64,000 nucleotides of DNA from Bacteroidales bacterium (GTDB lineage: Bacteria > Bacteroidota > Bacteroidia > Bacteroidales > UBA932), in contig JAGCVS010000010.1 in assembly GCA_017962235.1 (NCBI GenBank), positions 1 through 64,000 of the forward strand. Direction: 5' to 3'. The translations under genes and the position numbers were made by a program. This document shows positions 25,364 through 32,984 of the stretch, one piece after another; positions within the stretch are counted from its first letter, which is position 1; each line of letters opens with the position of its first letter. The notes below the pieces were generated by a model. That model ran no database searches. It had not been told where the DNA came from and was given only the letters and a program-made list of their open reading frames with translations.

Positions 25364-25380
25364 CCAGGTTGGCATATTCC

Positions 25381-25405
25381 AAACGCAAGTAACCTGCGTT
25401 TTATT
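25381..25405 (+). terminator. Weak intrinsic terminator at the end of the mannan locus
   Basis: AAACGCA (25381-25387) pairs with TGCGTTT (25395-25401) around a 7-base loop, followed by TATT. It lies 18 bases after the GH76 stop codon. Confidence 0.5.
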
Positions 25406-25469
25406 GTCACGTTACCCGCACGATACTCCCCCTTTTTTTGTAACTTGCGGCAAATACTGATTTACTTTT

Positions 25470-28004
25470 ATGAAAAGGTCTATTTCTCTGTTGGCGGCGA
25501 TGGCGATGGCTGTGTGTCCGCTGAATGAAGTCAACGCGCAGATTCACGCCACCGGCGGTATGATAAAGCCGCAGAAAGATACGTTTGTGGTTAAGCCCAA
25601 GGATGATTCCGCCTCCAAGGTAGATACGATTGCGATAACCGGGATGAACTATGCCGGGCCGTACAAAACCGTCAAACCGTATGTAACAGACGAGACCGAC
25701 GCTGCCGGCAAGAAATATGACGCACAGGAGGCGGCATTGGATCAGAGTGTCAATATGGACGCGCTTAAGTCGGCTCCGGTGATGCACAATCTGCCCGTGA
25801 AAAGTAACGACCTTCAGATTCATCTGGCAGGATTCAGCATAGATAACAGCAGCTATGCCAAGGCTGACCTGATATATGAAGGACCCGAAAAACATCAGTT
25901 CTTTCTGGACGGCAAACCGGTTTCCGGCACTTCGCTCAAACTGGAGCCCGGCACACATCAGGTAGCGGTAAAGTATCTAACCGATACAACATCGTGTGAT
26001 GGTCTCAAGGTGTCTCTTGCAACATCTTCCAACATCACCACGGGCGCTGCGCAGGACCGCCTGTATTCGCTGGACGTCAACACTCAGGGGCTCAGCTGCA
26101 ACTCCGCCGCCCTGTCGCCTTCCGGAAAATATTATTCGCTGACATACACCTTTATACGCAACGACGGCAAGCGTGACACCTATTCTGAGATTCACGAGAG
26201 TGCCAGCGGCAAACTGATTTTCCACAACGAGAAGCCGGTGCGCTGGATGTCAGACAGCGACAGCTATTACTTTACTGAAAACGGCGCCGACGGCGAGCGT
26301 CTGATGCGCGTGGATGTTGTCACCAACGTCAAATCCGTCCTGGCAGAAAACATCCCCCAGGGACCTTTCACAATCTCCCCAAAGGAGGATTTCGCCATCT
26401 TCATGATAGAGACAGAGGGGCCCAAGGAGGGCGACGTCCATCAGATTCTGACGCCGGAAGACCGTCAGCCAGGCTGGCGTAACAGGGTCCATCTCGCAAA
26501 GCTGGATTTTGCCACCGGCAACCTGCAGCGCCTGACATTCGGCCACCGCAACGCCTGGATAACCGACATCAGCAGCGATGGCAGCCGCATCCTTCTATTC
26601 ACCGATTCTTATGACCTGAGCCGGAGGCCCACCAGCATGATGACGCTGCTTCAGATGGATCTGGAGACTATGGCGGTGGATACGCTGGCCCTGAATGATG
26701 GCTTTGTGCGCGGCGCAAGCTACAGTGCCGACGGCAAGAAGGTGGCATGCATCGGCAGTCCGGAGGCATTTGACCATATCGGACAGAATGTCCCTGAGGG
26801 CCGCACCCCCAATATGTATGACATACAGCTGTATGTGATAGATCTGGCCACCAAGCAGGTAAAACCGCTTACCCGCGACTTTGCTCCGAGTGTGAGCGAT
26901 GTGGAATGGAGCGCCTTTGACGGCAAGATTTATCTGACGGCAGAAGACAAGGACTGCGTGAACCTGTATCGTATTGACCCCGAGACGGCCAAGGCTGAAT
27001 GTCTTGACAATCAAGAGGATGATATATACTCTTTCTCTCTTGCAAAGGGCTCTCCCCAGCTGATTTATTCCGGCCAGAGTCTGTGCAATGCAGACCGCGT
27101 CTGGCTGATTAACACAAAGAAGGGCAAACAGACCCTTGTGGCAGACGTCAGCGCTCAGCGTCTGGATGGCATCAAGCTGGGCGAAGGCGGCGAGTATGAA
27201 TTCACCAGCAGCCGGGGCGATTTGATAAACGGCTTCTACGTGCTTCCGCCAGATTTTGACCCCGCCAAGAAGTACCCCTTGATAGTTCATTACTATGGCG
27301 GATGCAACCCCAGCACGCGTTACTGCGTGGGTTCATATTCCCCTCAGTACTATGCCGCTCAGGGCTATGTCTTCTACGTGGTGAATCCTTCCGGTGCATC
27401 CGGTTTTGGACAGGAGTTCGCATCCCGCCACGTGAACACCGCCGGACAGGGCGTGGCAGAGGATATCATAGAGGGCGTACAGAACTTCTGCAAAGACCAT
27501 CCGTTTGTGGACAGCAAGCACATCGGCTGCTTCAGCGCCTCTTACGGCGGCTTCATGACCCAGCTGCTGCTTGCGAAGAGCGACATATTCGCCACCGGTA
27601 TCTCCCACGCCGGAATCAGCGACCACACCAGCTACTGGGGCGAGGGATACTGGGGTTACTCTTACAGCGAAGTATCCATGGCCAACAGCTATCCCTGGAG
27701 CCACAAAGATCTGTATGTGGACAACAGTCCGCTCTATATGGCAGACAAGATTCACACCCCTCTGCTGTTCCTGCACGGCAGTGCCGATACCAACGTGCCT
27801 ATAGGTGAGAGTATCCAGATGTTCACCGCCCTGAAACTGCTCGGATGCGAAACTGCATTCGTGGTGGTGGATGGGGAGAACCATGGTATCCGGGAGTATT
27901 CCAAGCGCCGCCAGTGGCTGCGCACCATATCCGCATGGTTTGCAAAATACCTGAAAGAGGACTCTACCTGGTGGGATGAACTCTACCCGCCAAAGGACTT
28001 GTAG
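25470..28004 (+). CDS. S9 family prolyl oligopeptidase/dipeptidyl peptidase-like enzyme
   Basis: An 844-residue secreted peptidase with a signal peptide (about 1-23). The middle (about 190-560) is a WD40-like beta-propeller (for example SPSGKYYSLTYTF). The alpha/beta-hydrolase domain begins near residue 585 (YPLIVHYYGGCNP). The nucleophile is in CFSASYGGFMTQ (about 690), the Asp in FLHGSADTNVP (about 770) and the His in GENHGI (about 808). It would cleave oligopeptides in the periplasm. The first 180 residues contain an extra non-propeller segment. It is separated from the mannan locus by a terminator, so a role there is unlikely. Confidence 0.9.
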   Translation: MKRSISLLAAMAMAVCPLNEVNAQIHATGGMIKPQKDTFVVKPKDDSASKVDTIAITGMNYAGPYKTVKPYVTDETDAAGKKYDAQEAALDQSVNMDALKSAPVMHNLPVKSNDLQIHLAGFSIDNSSYAKADLIYEGPEKHQFFLDGKPVSGTSLKLEPGTHQVAVKYLTDTTSCDGLKVSLATSSNITTGAAQDRLYSLDVNTQGLSCNSAALSPSGKYYSLTYTFIRNDGKRDTYSEIHESASGKLIFHNEKPVRWMSDSDSYYFTENGADGERLMRVDVVTNVKSVLAENIPQGPFTISPKEDFAIFMIETEGPKEGDVHQILTPEDRQPGWRNRVHLAKLDFATGNLQRLTFGHRNAWITDISSDGSRILLFTDSYDLSRRPTSMMTLLQMDLETMAVDTLALNDGFVRGASYSADGKKVACIGSPEAFDHIGQNVPEGRTPNMYDIQLYVIDLATKQVKPLTRDFAPSVSDVEWSAFDGKIYLTAEDKDCVNLYRIDPETAKAECLDNQEDDIYSFSLAKGSPQLIYSGQSLCNADRVWLINTKKGKQTLVADVSAQRLDGIKLGEGGEYEFTSSRGDLINGFYVLPPDFDPAKKYPLIVHYYGGCNPSTRYCVGSYSPQYYAAQGYVFYVVNPSGASGFGQEFASRHVNTAGQGVAEDIIEGVQNFCKDHPFVDSKHIGCFSASYGGFMTQLLLAKSDIFATGISHAGISDHTSYWGEGYWGYSYSEVSMANSYPWSHKDLYVDNSPLYMADKIHTPLLFLHGSADTNVPIGESIQMFTALKLLGCETAFVVVDGENHGIREYSKRRQWLRTISAWFAKYLKEDSTWWDELYPPKDL

Positions 28005-28041
28005 CCGTTTTTAAACGTTTATACCCGTTTATAAACGTTTA
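28005..28041. repeat. Two near-identical 17-base direct repeats with a palindromic core
   Basis: 28005-28021 and 28025-28041 differ at one base and are offset by 20 bases. Each contains an AAACGTTTA core, and the second holds the CGTTTATAAACG palindrome. They lie just after the peptidase stop codon and about 110 bases before the next lipoprotein gene, so they may be operators. The rest of this 149-base gap has a CTCCGC/GCGGAG hairpin and a TATCTTGC element (28111-28118). Confidence 0.4.
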
Positions 28042-28143
28042 GCTTTTTTCAGAAACAGACACATTTCAGCAGATTCTCTGAACATTTCCTCCGCGAGTTG
28101 TGCGGAGCGCTATCTTGCGCCCGCATTATTAACAATTAAAAAC

Positions 28144-28148
28144 GGAGG
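28144..28148 (+). promoter_or_regulatory. Unusually strong Shine-Dalgarno sequence
   Basis: GGAGG lies 5 bases before the ATG at 28154. Most genes in this window have no such sequence, so it helps fix the start of the following lipoprotein gene. Confidence 0.5.
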
Positions 28149-28153
28149 TAAAA

Positions 28154-29245
28154 ATGAGAAAAAGAAATGCAGCGAAGGGTCTGGTTGTCGCCTTCGCAAC
28201 AATTGTGGCCGCATTTGCGGCATTCGGCTGCGGTCGTGAAGACCTCAGAAACAGGGCTTATTTGTTGTTGAACATCCGGCAGGAGAACACATTTGCAACC
28301 AAGGCCGGAGGATGTCCGATGCCCGACACCAACCAGTTTATCCTGAAAATCGAGAACGCGGCCGGCGAAAGTGTTTATTATGGCTTGTACGGAGCGAGAC
28401 CTGCCATAATCAGCGTGCCTGCAGGAAGTTATTCCCTGAGTCTGGTGAGCATGGAGATGGATGCTCCCGACTGGGACAGCCCCGTGTATGGGGATGCCGT
28501 TGACATCGTGGCTGCCAGCGGAGAAACAGTGAATGTCGATTTCCTTTGCAAGATGATCAACAGCGGTGTGCGGGTGCGTATGACAGACAGGTATGTGGCC
28601 AGATATCCGGGTGAACTTACAGTATCGCAGTTCGCGGGCAGCCTGGATTACACATCGTCTGAAACACGCTTCGGCTACTTTGAGGCGGGCAACGCTACCT
28701 TTAGCGCGGTAGCTTCAGACGGTTCCAGCCAGAAGTTGTTCAGCAAACAGCTCACTGGCGGACAGATGCTCACGCTGACTCTGGACGCCGGCAGTATGGA
28801 TTCTCAGTCCAACATCAGTGTACAGGTGGATACCACCGTCGCCTATCTGAGCCAGACCATCATGGTAGATGAGTATCGCAGCTCCCAGGGAGACGGACTC
28901 GCGCAGGCAACCGCCTTCAGCGTGATTGAGGCGGCGTCCCATCCGGAAGAGAGTGTCTGGGTATGGGGATACATAGTGGGCGGCGACCTTACCAGCAGCG
29001 CCATCAATTATGAGGTACCGTTTTCAAAGAACAGCAACCTGGCGATTGCGGCTTCAGCCATGTGCAGGACCCGTTCTGAATGCATGTCGGTGGAGCTGGC
29101 CAGTGGCAGCGATATCCGCGAGACTCTGAATCTGGTGGATCATCCCGAGATGCTGGGACGCAAGGTCTACATACAGGGAACCGTAAAGGAATCGTATTTC
29201 GGTATGACCGGCTTGAAGAGCATCAAGGCGTTCGCGCTCGAGTAA
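28154..29245 (+). CDS. DUF4493/DUF6359-like lipoprotein
   Basis: A 363-residue protein with a signal peptide and possible lipobox (FAAFGC, Cys about 26). The N-terminal half (about 35-230) resembles DUF4493 proteins of Bacteroidetes (LLLNIRQENTFATKAGG...VPAGSYSLSL...VNVDFLCKMINSGVRV), which have immunoglobulin/fimbrial-like beta folds. The C-terminal 110 residues (ATAFSVIEAASHPEESVWVWGYIVG through LGRKVYIQGTVKESYFGMTGL) fit an OB-like DUF6359 domain. It is probably surface-exposed, with function unknown. It stands alone between the peptidase and tRNA-Lys. Confidence 0.78.
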   Translation: MRKRNAAKGLVVAFATIVAAFAAFGCGREDLRNRAYLLLNIRQENTFATKAGGCPMPDTNQFILKIENAAGESVYYGLYGARPAIISVPAGSYSLSLVSMEMDAPDWDSPVYGDAVDIVAASGETVNVDFLCKMINSGVRVRMTDRYVARYPGELTVSQFAGSLDYTSSETRFGYFEAGNATFSAVASDGSSQKLFSKQLTGGQMLTLTLDAGSMDSQSNISVQVDTTVAYLSQTIMVDEYRSSQGDGLAQATAFSVIEAASHPEESVWVWGYIVGGDLTSSAINYEVPFSKNSNLAIAASAMCRTRSECMSVELASGSDIRETLNLVDHPEMLGRKVYIQGTVKESYFGMTGLKSIKAFALE

Positions 29246-29251
29246 AATTAT

Positions 29252-29282
29252 TTTGTTTATTATCAAGAAAACAATACCTTTG
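29252..29282 (+). promoter_or_regulatory. Promoter of tRNA-Lys
   Basis: TTTG (29252-29255), a 19-base spacer, then TACCTTTG (29275-29282) is a textbook Bacteroidetes promoter, about 40 bases before the tRNA. Confidence 0.75.
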
Positions 29283-29321
29283 CACTCCCCAAAAGCGGCC
29301 TTCGGGCTCTTTGTGGAGTGA

Positions 29322-29394
29322 GACTCGCTAGCTCAGTAGGTAGAGCACAACACTTTTAATGTTGGGGTCTTGGGTTCGAGCCCCAAGCGGGTCA
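29322..29394 (+). tRNA. tRNA-Lys (anticodon TTT)
   Basis: A 73-base cloverleaf: acceptor GACTCGC/GCGGGTC with one G-T pair, D arm with GCTC/GAGC, anticodon arm CAACA-CTTTTAA-TGTTG giving anticodon TTT, T arm CTTGGGTTCGAGCCCCAAG, discriminator A. CCA is not encoded. Confidence 0.96.
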
Positions 29395-29397
29395 CAA

Positions 29398-29428
29398 AAA
29401 AAGCGGTTCTTTTGAACCGCTTTTTTTG
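29398..29428 (+). terminator. Intrinsic terminator of tRNA-Lys
   Basis: AAGCGGTTC pairs with GAACCGCTT around TTTT (29401-29422), flanked by A and T runs, so it works in both directions. It starts 4 bases after the tRNA. Confidence 0.85.
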
Positions 29429-29595
29429 TGACCCGCTATGCGGGTCCCTATAATAACCCAACCCCCAACCCCCTTCCCAGGAAGGGGGCTTGAGGCTCGC
29501 TGGAGGCTTTTTTTGTGACCCGCTTGGGGCAGAGCCCCATTGATAACCTAACCCCCAACCCCCTTCCCGGGAAGGGGGCTTGAGGGGTCGCAGAG
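29419..29595. repeat. Tandem REP-like repeat (two units of about 87-90 bases)
   Basis: Unit 1 starts at 29419 and unit 2 at 29506, each opening with the same 19 bases (GC, T run, GTGACCCGCT). The inner parts, 29451-29495 and 29541-29585, are 90 bases apart and nearly identical, each with a CCCCCTTCC/GGAAGGGGG hairpin. The GTGACCCGC start is the complement of the tRNA-Lys 3' end plus its flank, so the array may derive from tRNA-end duplication. A related hairpin lies at 43090-43108. Confidence 0.7.
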
Positions 29596-29604
29596 GCATT
29601 TCGC

Positions 29605-29988
29605 CTACTCTGAAATCAGTTTCTCGCAGAGGGCGAGGTTGTCAGGGCGGATGATGACCTTGGCGGTGCCGCACTGGGAAAATGCGTACATGTATTCTAT
29701 GGAGATGCCGCCTTCTGAGAGCTTGTTCATGTACGGGGCGATGGCGCCCGGCTTGTCGGGGCACACGAGGCACACGACATCGGTGGTGTTCACCGCAAAG
29801 CCGGCGGAGCGCAGGGCCTCCACAGCATGGTCGGTGTCATCTACAATCAGGCGGAGGATACCGAAATCAGAATTTTCCGAAACGGTGAAGGCCTGCATGT
29901 CCACGCCTGCCTGTCCCAGAATGTTGGTGACCTCGGTAAACCGGCCGATCTTGTTCTGCAAAAAGATGGATAGCTGTTTTATAATCAT
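29605..29988 (-). CDS. Tandem ACT-domain protein
   Basis: A 127-residue cytosolic protein consisting of two ACT folds: IIKQLSIFLQNKIGRFTEVTNILG (about 2-25) and VVCLVCPDKPGAIAPYMNKLSEGGI (about 71-95). ACT domains bind amino acids and regulate enzymes. This small stand-alone form is commonly encoded beside PaaK-like aryl-CoA ligases and indolepyruvate ferredoxin oxidoreductases in Bacteroidetes and archaea. It is the last gene of the trpB2-paaK-ACT set, 13 bases after paaK. The bound amino acid is inferred to be aromatic but is not shown by sequence. Confidence 0.88.
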   Translation of the reverse strand: MIIKQLSIFLQNKIGRFTEVTNILGQAGVDMQAFTVSENSDFGILRLIVDDTDHAVEALRSAGFAVNTTDVVCLVCPDKPGAIAPYMNKLSEGGISIEYMYAFSQCGTAKVIIRPDNLALCEKLISE

Positions 29989-30001
29989 GATGCTAAGTTA
30001 A

Positions 30002-31303
30002 TTAAATTGTTCTCAGGTCGATAACATGCTTGGCTTTGCCGGCGCTGCGTTGGATGCTGCCGGGCTCTACCACCTTCACGTCGCACTTGATGCCGATTAC
30101 GCTGGCGATGCGCCCTACGATGTTCTTGACAAGGGCGTTCATCTGGCCCACGCTGTCGCCGTAGCACTCAGGCCGCAGCTCGAGGTCCAGACGGAAGGTG
30201 TCGGTGTTGTTCACGCGGTCTACGGTTATCATATATTGGCCGTTGCACTCTGCGAACTCCATGATTACAGCCTCTATCTGAGTGGGGAAGACGTTCACGC
30301 CGCGGATGATGAGCATGTCGTCTGTACGACCCATAATCTTGTTCATGCGCACGGCGGTGCGTCCGCACTTGCAAGGCTCATAGTTAAGCGAAGTCAAATC
30401 GCGGGTACGGTAGCGGATAACCGGCATGCCCTCTTTGGTGAGGGTGGTGAACACCAGCTCTCCCTGCTCTCCGTGGGGCAGGGGCTGTAGCGTGACGGGG
30501 TCGATGATCTCCGGGTAGAACATGTCCTCCCAGATATGGGTGCCGTCCTGATACTCACATTCGCCGCCCACGCCGGGGCCGCTCACCTCAGTAAGGCCGT
30601 AGATGTCAAACGCCTTGATGCCAAGCTTCTCCTCAAGCTCCGCACGCATGTTCTCGCTCCAAGGCTCGGCGCCGAACACGCCCGCCTTGAGCTTCATGTC
30701 AGAGAGCTTGAAATCCTCGCTCTGGTGCAGGCTCTCCGCCAGGAAGAGGGCATAGGAGGGGGTGCAGCACAGAGCGGTCACCCCCAGGTCCTTCATAAGC
30801 AGCAGCTGCTTGGCGGTGTTGCCGCTGGAGGCGGGGAGCACGGAGCATCCCACTTTGGTGGCGCCGTCGTGTGCGCCCAGGCCGCCGGTGAACAGCCCGT
30901 AGCCGTAAGCCACCTGCACTATGTCCTTCTTGGTGAGGCCGTAAGCCGTGAGGCAGCGGGCCACGCCCTCGCTCCAGCATTCAAGGTCGTGCTGGGTGTA
31001 GCCCGCCACAATCGGCTTGCCGGTGGTGCCGCTGGAGGCGTGAAATCGTACGATATCTTTCATCGGCGCGGCAAAGGTGCCGGTGGGGTAGTAGTCCCGC
31101 AAGTCCTGCTTCGTCATAAACGGGAGCTTGCTGATATCTTCGATTCCCTTTATGTCCGAGGGTTTTACCCCCGCAGCGTCCATCCGGTCGTGATAGTACT
31201 TGACATTGTCGTATGTATATTTCACTATCTTGACCAGCCGCTCGCTCTGCAACCGCGTGAGCTCTTCCCGCGGCATGCACTCCAGCTCTTTATTCCACAT
31301 CAT
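30002..31303 (-). CDS. paaK: Phenylacetate-CoA ligase-like enzyme (PaaK family)
   Basis: A 433-residue member of the ANL superfamily, of usual length for PaaK. Motifs are FHASSGTTGKPIVAGYT (about 90-106, adenylation P-loop), DIYGLTEVSGPGVGGEC (about 236-252), YRTRDLTSL (about 305) and the C-terminal RSAGKAKHVIDLR region. It forms aryl-CoA thioesters such as phenylacetyl-CoA or indoleacetyl-CoA from aromatic amino acid breakdown. It lies between trpB2 and an ACT gene on the same strand. No dedicated promoter is visible in the 43 bases upstream, so co-transcription with trpB2 is likely. Confidence 0.92.
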   Translation of the reverse strand: MMWNKELECMPREELTRLQSERLVKIVKYTYDNVKYYHDRMDAAGVKPSDIKGIEDISKLPFMTKQDLRDYYPTGTFAAPMKDIVRFHASSGTTGKPIVAGYTQHDLECWSEGVARCLTAYGLTKKDIVQVAYGYGLFTGGLGAHDGATKVGCSVLPASSGNTAKQLLLMKDLGVTALCCTPSYALFLAESLHQSEDFKLSDMKLKAGVFGAEPWSENMRAELEEKLGIKAFDIYGLTEVSGPGVGGECEYQDGTHIWEDMFYPEIIDPVTLQPLPHGEQGELVFTTLTKEGMPVIRYRTRDLTSLNYEPCKCGRTAVRMNKIMGRTDDMLIIRGVNVFPTQIEAVIMEFAECNGQYMITVDRVNNTDTFRLDLELRPECYGDSVGQMNALVKNIVGRIASVIGIKCDVKVVEPGSIQRSAGKAKHVIDLRTI

Positions 31304-31346
31304 ACCTTTATCAACCTTATTTGTTTATTTGACCTTATTCAAGTTA

Positions 31347-32717
31347 TTAGATTGTTATCTGCTGTTTCAGTTCTTCGATGTTAGCGTGAATGTAATCGTC
31401 GCTGACCTCGCCGTTAACCAGGTCGCCGGCCAGATACTTGTCGTATGCGGTAATGTCAATGAGGCCGTGACCGCTGAGGTTGAAGAGGATTACCTTCTGC
31501 TCGCCGCGAGCGTCGCACGCCTTGGCCTCGCGTATGGCGGCGGCAATGGCGTGGCAGCTTTCCGGTGCGGGAATTATGCCCTCTGCCTTGGCAAAGATGA
31601 GACCCTTTTCGAATGTCTCCAGCTGAGGGATATCCACCGCCTCTACAAAGCCGTCCTTAACCAGCTGGGTGACAATCATGCCGGCACCGTGGTAGCGCAA
31701 ACCGCCGGCGTGGATGTTTGCCGGGCGGAAGTTGTGACCCAGGGTAAACATCGGAATCAGCGGAGTGAAGCCCGCCTCGTCGCCAAAGTCGTAGTGGAAC
31801 TCGCCCTTGGTGAACTTGGGGCAGCAGAGGGGTTCTGCAGCGATGAACCGGGTTCCCTTGCGCTCACCGGAGAAGGTGTGGCGCATGAACGGGAAGGCGA
31901 TACCGCCAAAGTTGCTGCCGCCTCCGAAGCAGCCGATAACTACGTCGGGATACTCGCCCGCCATCTGCATCTGCTTCTCCGCCTCAAGGCCGATGATACT
32001 CTGGTGTAAGGTGACATGATTCAGCACGGAACCGAGCGAATAACGACAGTTGGGCGTGTTCATGGCTAGCTCCACCGCCTCGCTGATGGCGGTGCCAAGC
32101 GAACCCTGGTGGTTGGGATCCTTGGTGAGGATATCCTTGCCGGCACGGGTACTCATGGATGGCGATGCAATCACCTGAGCGCCGTAGGTCTGCATTATGC
32201 TGCGGCGGTAAGGCTTCTGCTCATATGAAATCTTAACCATATATACGGCAGCCTCCAGGCCGAAGACCTTTGCAGCATAGCTGAGGGCGGTGCCCCACTG
32301 GCCGGCACCCGTCTCTGTGGTGACGTTGGTGATGCCCTCTTTCTTGCAGTAGTATGCCTGCGGCAGGGCGCTGTTCAGCTTGTGGGAACCCACCGGGCTC
32401 ACGCTCTCGTTCTTGAAGTAGATGTGGCACTTGGTGCCCACAGCCTCTTCCAGACCGTATGCGCGCACCAGCGGTGTGGAGCGGTAAGACTTGTAAAGGT
32501 CGCGGACCTCCTCCGGGATGTCGATCCACCGGTCGGTCTGGTTGAGCTCCTGCTCGGATGCCTCTCTTGAGAAGATGTGTGCGAGGTCGTCTACAGTAAC
32601 CGGCTGCTTGGTGGCAGGGTGGAGCATAGGCAGGGGCTTGGTGGGCATGTCTGCCTGGATGTTGTACCATTGTCTGGGGATCTCTTCCTCCGGAAGGATA
32701 AATCGTTTGGTTGCCAT
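31347..32717 (-). CDS. trpB2: TrpB2-type tryptophan synthase beta-like protein
   Basis: A 456-residue PLP enzyme of the TrpB2 subgroup, longer than TrpB1 (about 400). The PLP lysine is in VGSHKLNSALPQAYY (about 115-129). TETGAGQWGTALSYAA (about 138) and the phosphate-binding GCFGGGSNFGG (about 260) are clear. It condenses indole with serine to tryptophan and often works without TrpA. No trpA or other trp gene is adjacent. It is preceded by a 30-codon leader ORF rich in Trp and Phe and an intrinsic terminator, so it is probably under attenuation control. Confidence 0.93.
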   Translation of the reverse strand: MATKRFILPEEEIPRQWYNIQADMPTKPLPMLHPATKQPVTVDDLAHIFSREASEQELNQTDRWIDIPEEVRDLYKSYRSTPLVRAYGLEEAVGTKCHIYFKNESVSPVGSHKLNSALPQAYYCKKEGITNVTTETGAGQWGTALSYAAKVFGLEAAVYMVKISYEQKPYRRSIMQTYGAQVIASPSMSTRAGKDILTKDPNHQGSLGTAISEAVELAMNTPNCRYSLGSVLNHVTLHQSIIGLEAEKQMQMAGEYPDVVIGCFGGGSNFGGIAFPFMRHTFSGERKGTRFIAAEPLCCPKFTKGEFHYDFGDEAGFTPLIPMFTLGHNFRPANIHAGGLRYHGAGMIVTQLVKDGFVEAVDIPQLETFEKGLIFAKAEGIIPAPESCHAIAAAIREAKACDARGEQKVILFNLSGHGLIDITAYDKYLAGDLVNGEVSDDYIHANIEELKQQITI

Positions 32718-32766
32718 AATTAAGTGTGTTTAAACGTTTATAATTGTTTCTTCTTTGTTTCTGCAA

Positions 32767-32796
32767 TAAAAAAGGCCGGTCTTTCAGACCAGCCTT
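32767..32796 (-). terminator. Attenuator-type terminator upstream of trpB2
   Basis: On the minus strand an 11-bp stem (32772-32782 with 32786-32796, one G-U pair, tight 3-base loop) is followed by TTTTTTTATT. It lies between the leader ORF stop (32825) and the trpB2 start (32717), about 50 bases before the ATG. Confidence 0.8.
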
Positions 32797-32824
32797 ATAT
32801 GTGTAAATCTTATGTTTCCCTTAT

Positions 32825-32917
32825 TTAGTATTGCACGGAAGGTGATGCACACACAGAAACACTTGATTGCCAAAACCAAGCGCGCCAAAAGAAAAAGCTG
32901 AAGTTCTGTGAAGTCAT
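32825..32917 (-). CDS. trpL: Aromatic leader peptide (candidate trp/aryl attenuator peptide)
   Basis: A 30-codon ORF starts with ATG at 32917 and ends at TAA 32825-32827. Residues 6-16 read FSFFFWRAWFW: three Trp and five Phe in eleven residues. The remainder is Ser/Val-rich and ends QY. It is followed 28 bases later by the terminator stem and then by trpB2. The arrangement is that of a ribosome-mediated attenuator: stalling at scarce Trp or Phe codons would prevent terminator formation. I could not identify a convincing antiterminator stem by eye. A promoter is present 16 bases upstream of the ATG. Confidence 0.72.
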   Translation of the reverse strand: MTSQNFSFFFWRAWFWQSSVSVCASPSVQY

Positions 32918-32936
32918 CTTTGGTGCTTTCTGCGAA

Positions 32937-32968
32937 CAAAGGTTTGTAGAAAAAATTATAAATGCAAA
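32937..32968 (-). promoter_or_regulatory. Promoter of the leader-trpB2-paaK-ACT transcript
   Basis: Minus-strand TTTG (32965-32968), a 20-base spacer, then AACCTTTG (32937-32944), one mismatch to TAnnTTTG. The predicted start is near 32930, about 15 bases before the leader ATG. Confidence 0.55.
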
Positions 32969-32984
32969 TATTTTTTTAAAAAAA

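Noticed and set aside
29451-29585. Possible CRISPR array
   Set aside because: There are only two units, the repeats are longer and less regular than CRISPR repeats, and no cas gene is present. It is better read as a REP-like tandem duplication.
32718-32745. Shared 14-base string between the trpB2 leader and the repeat at 28005-28041
   Set aside because: A 14-base match is expected several times by chance in a 64-kb window, so no link was claimed.
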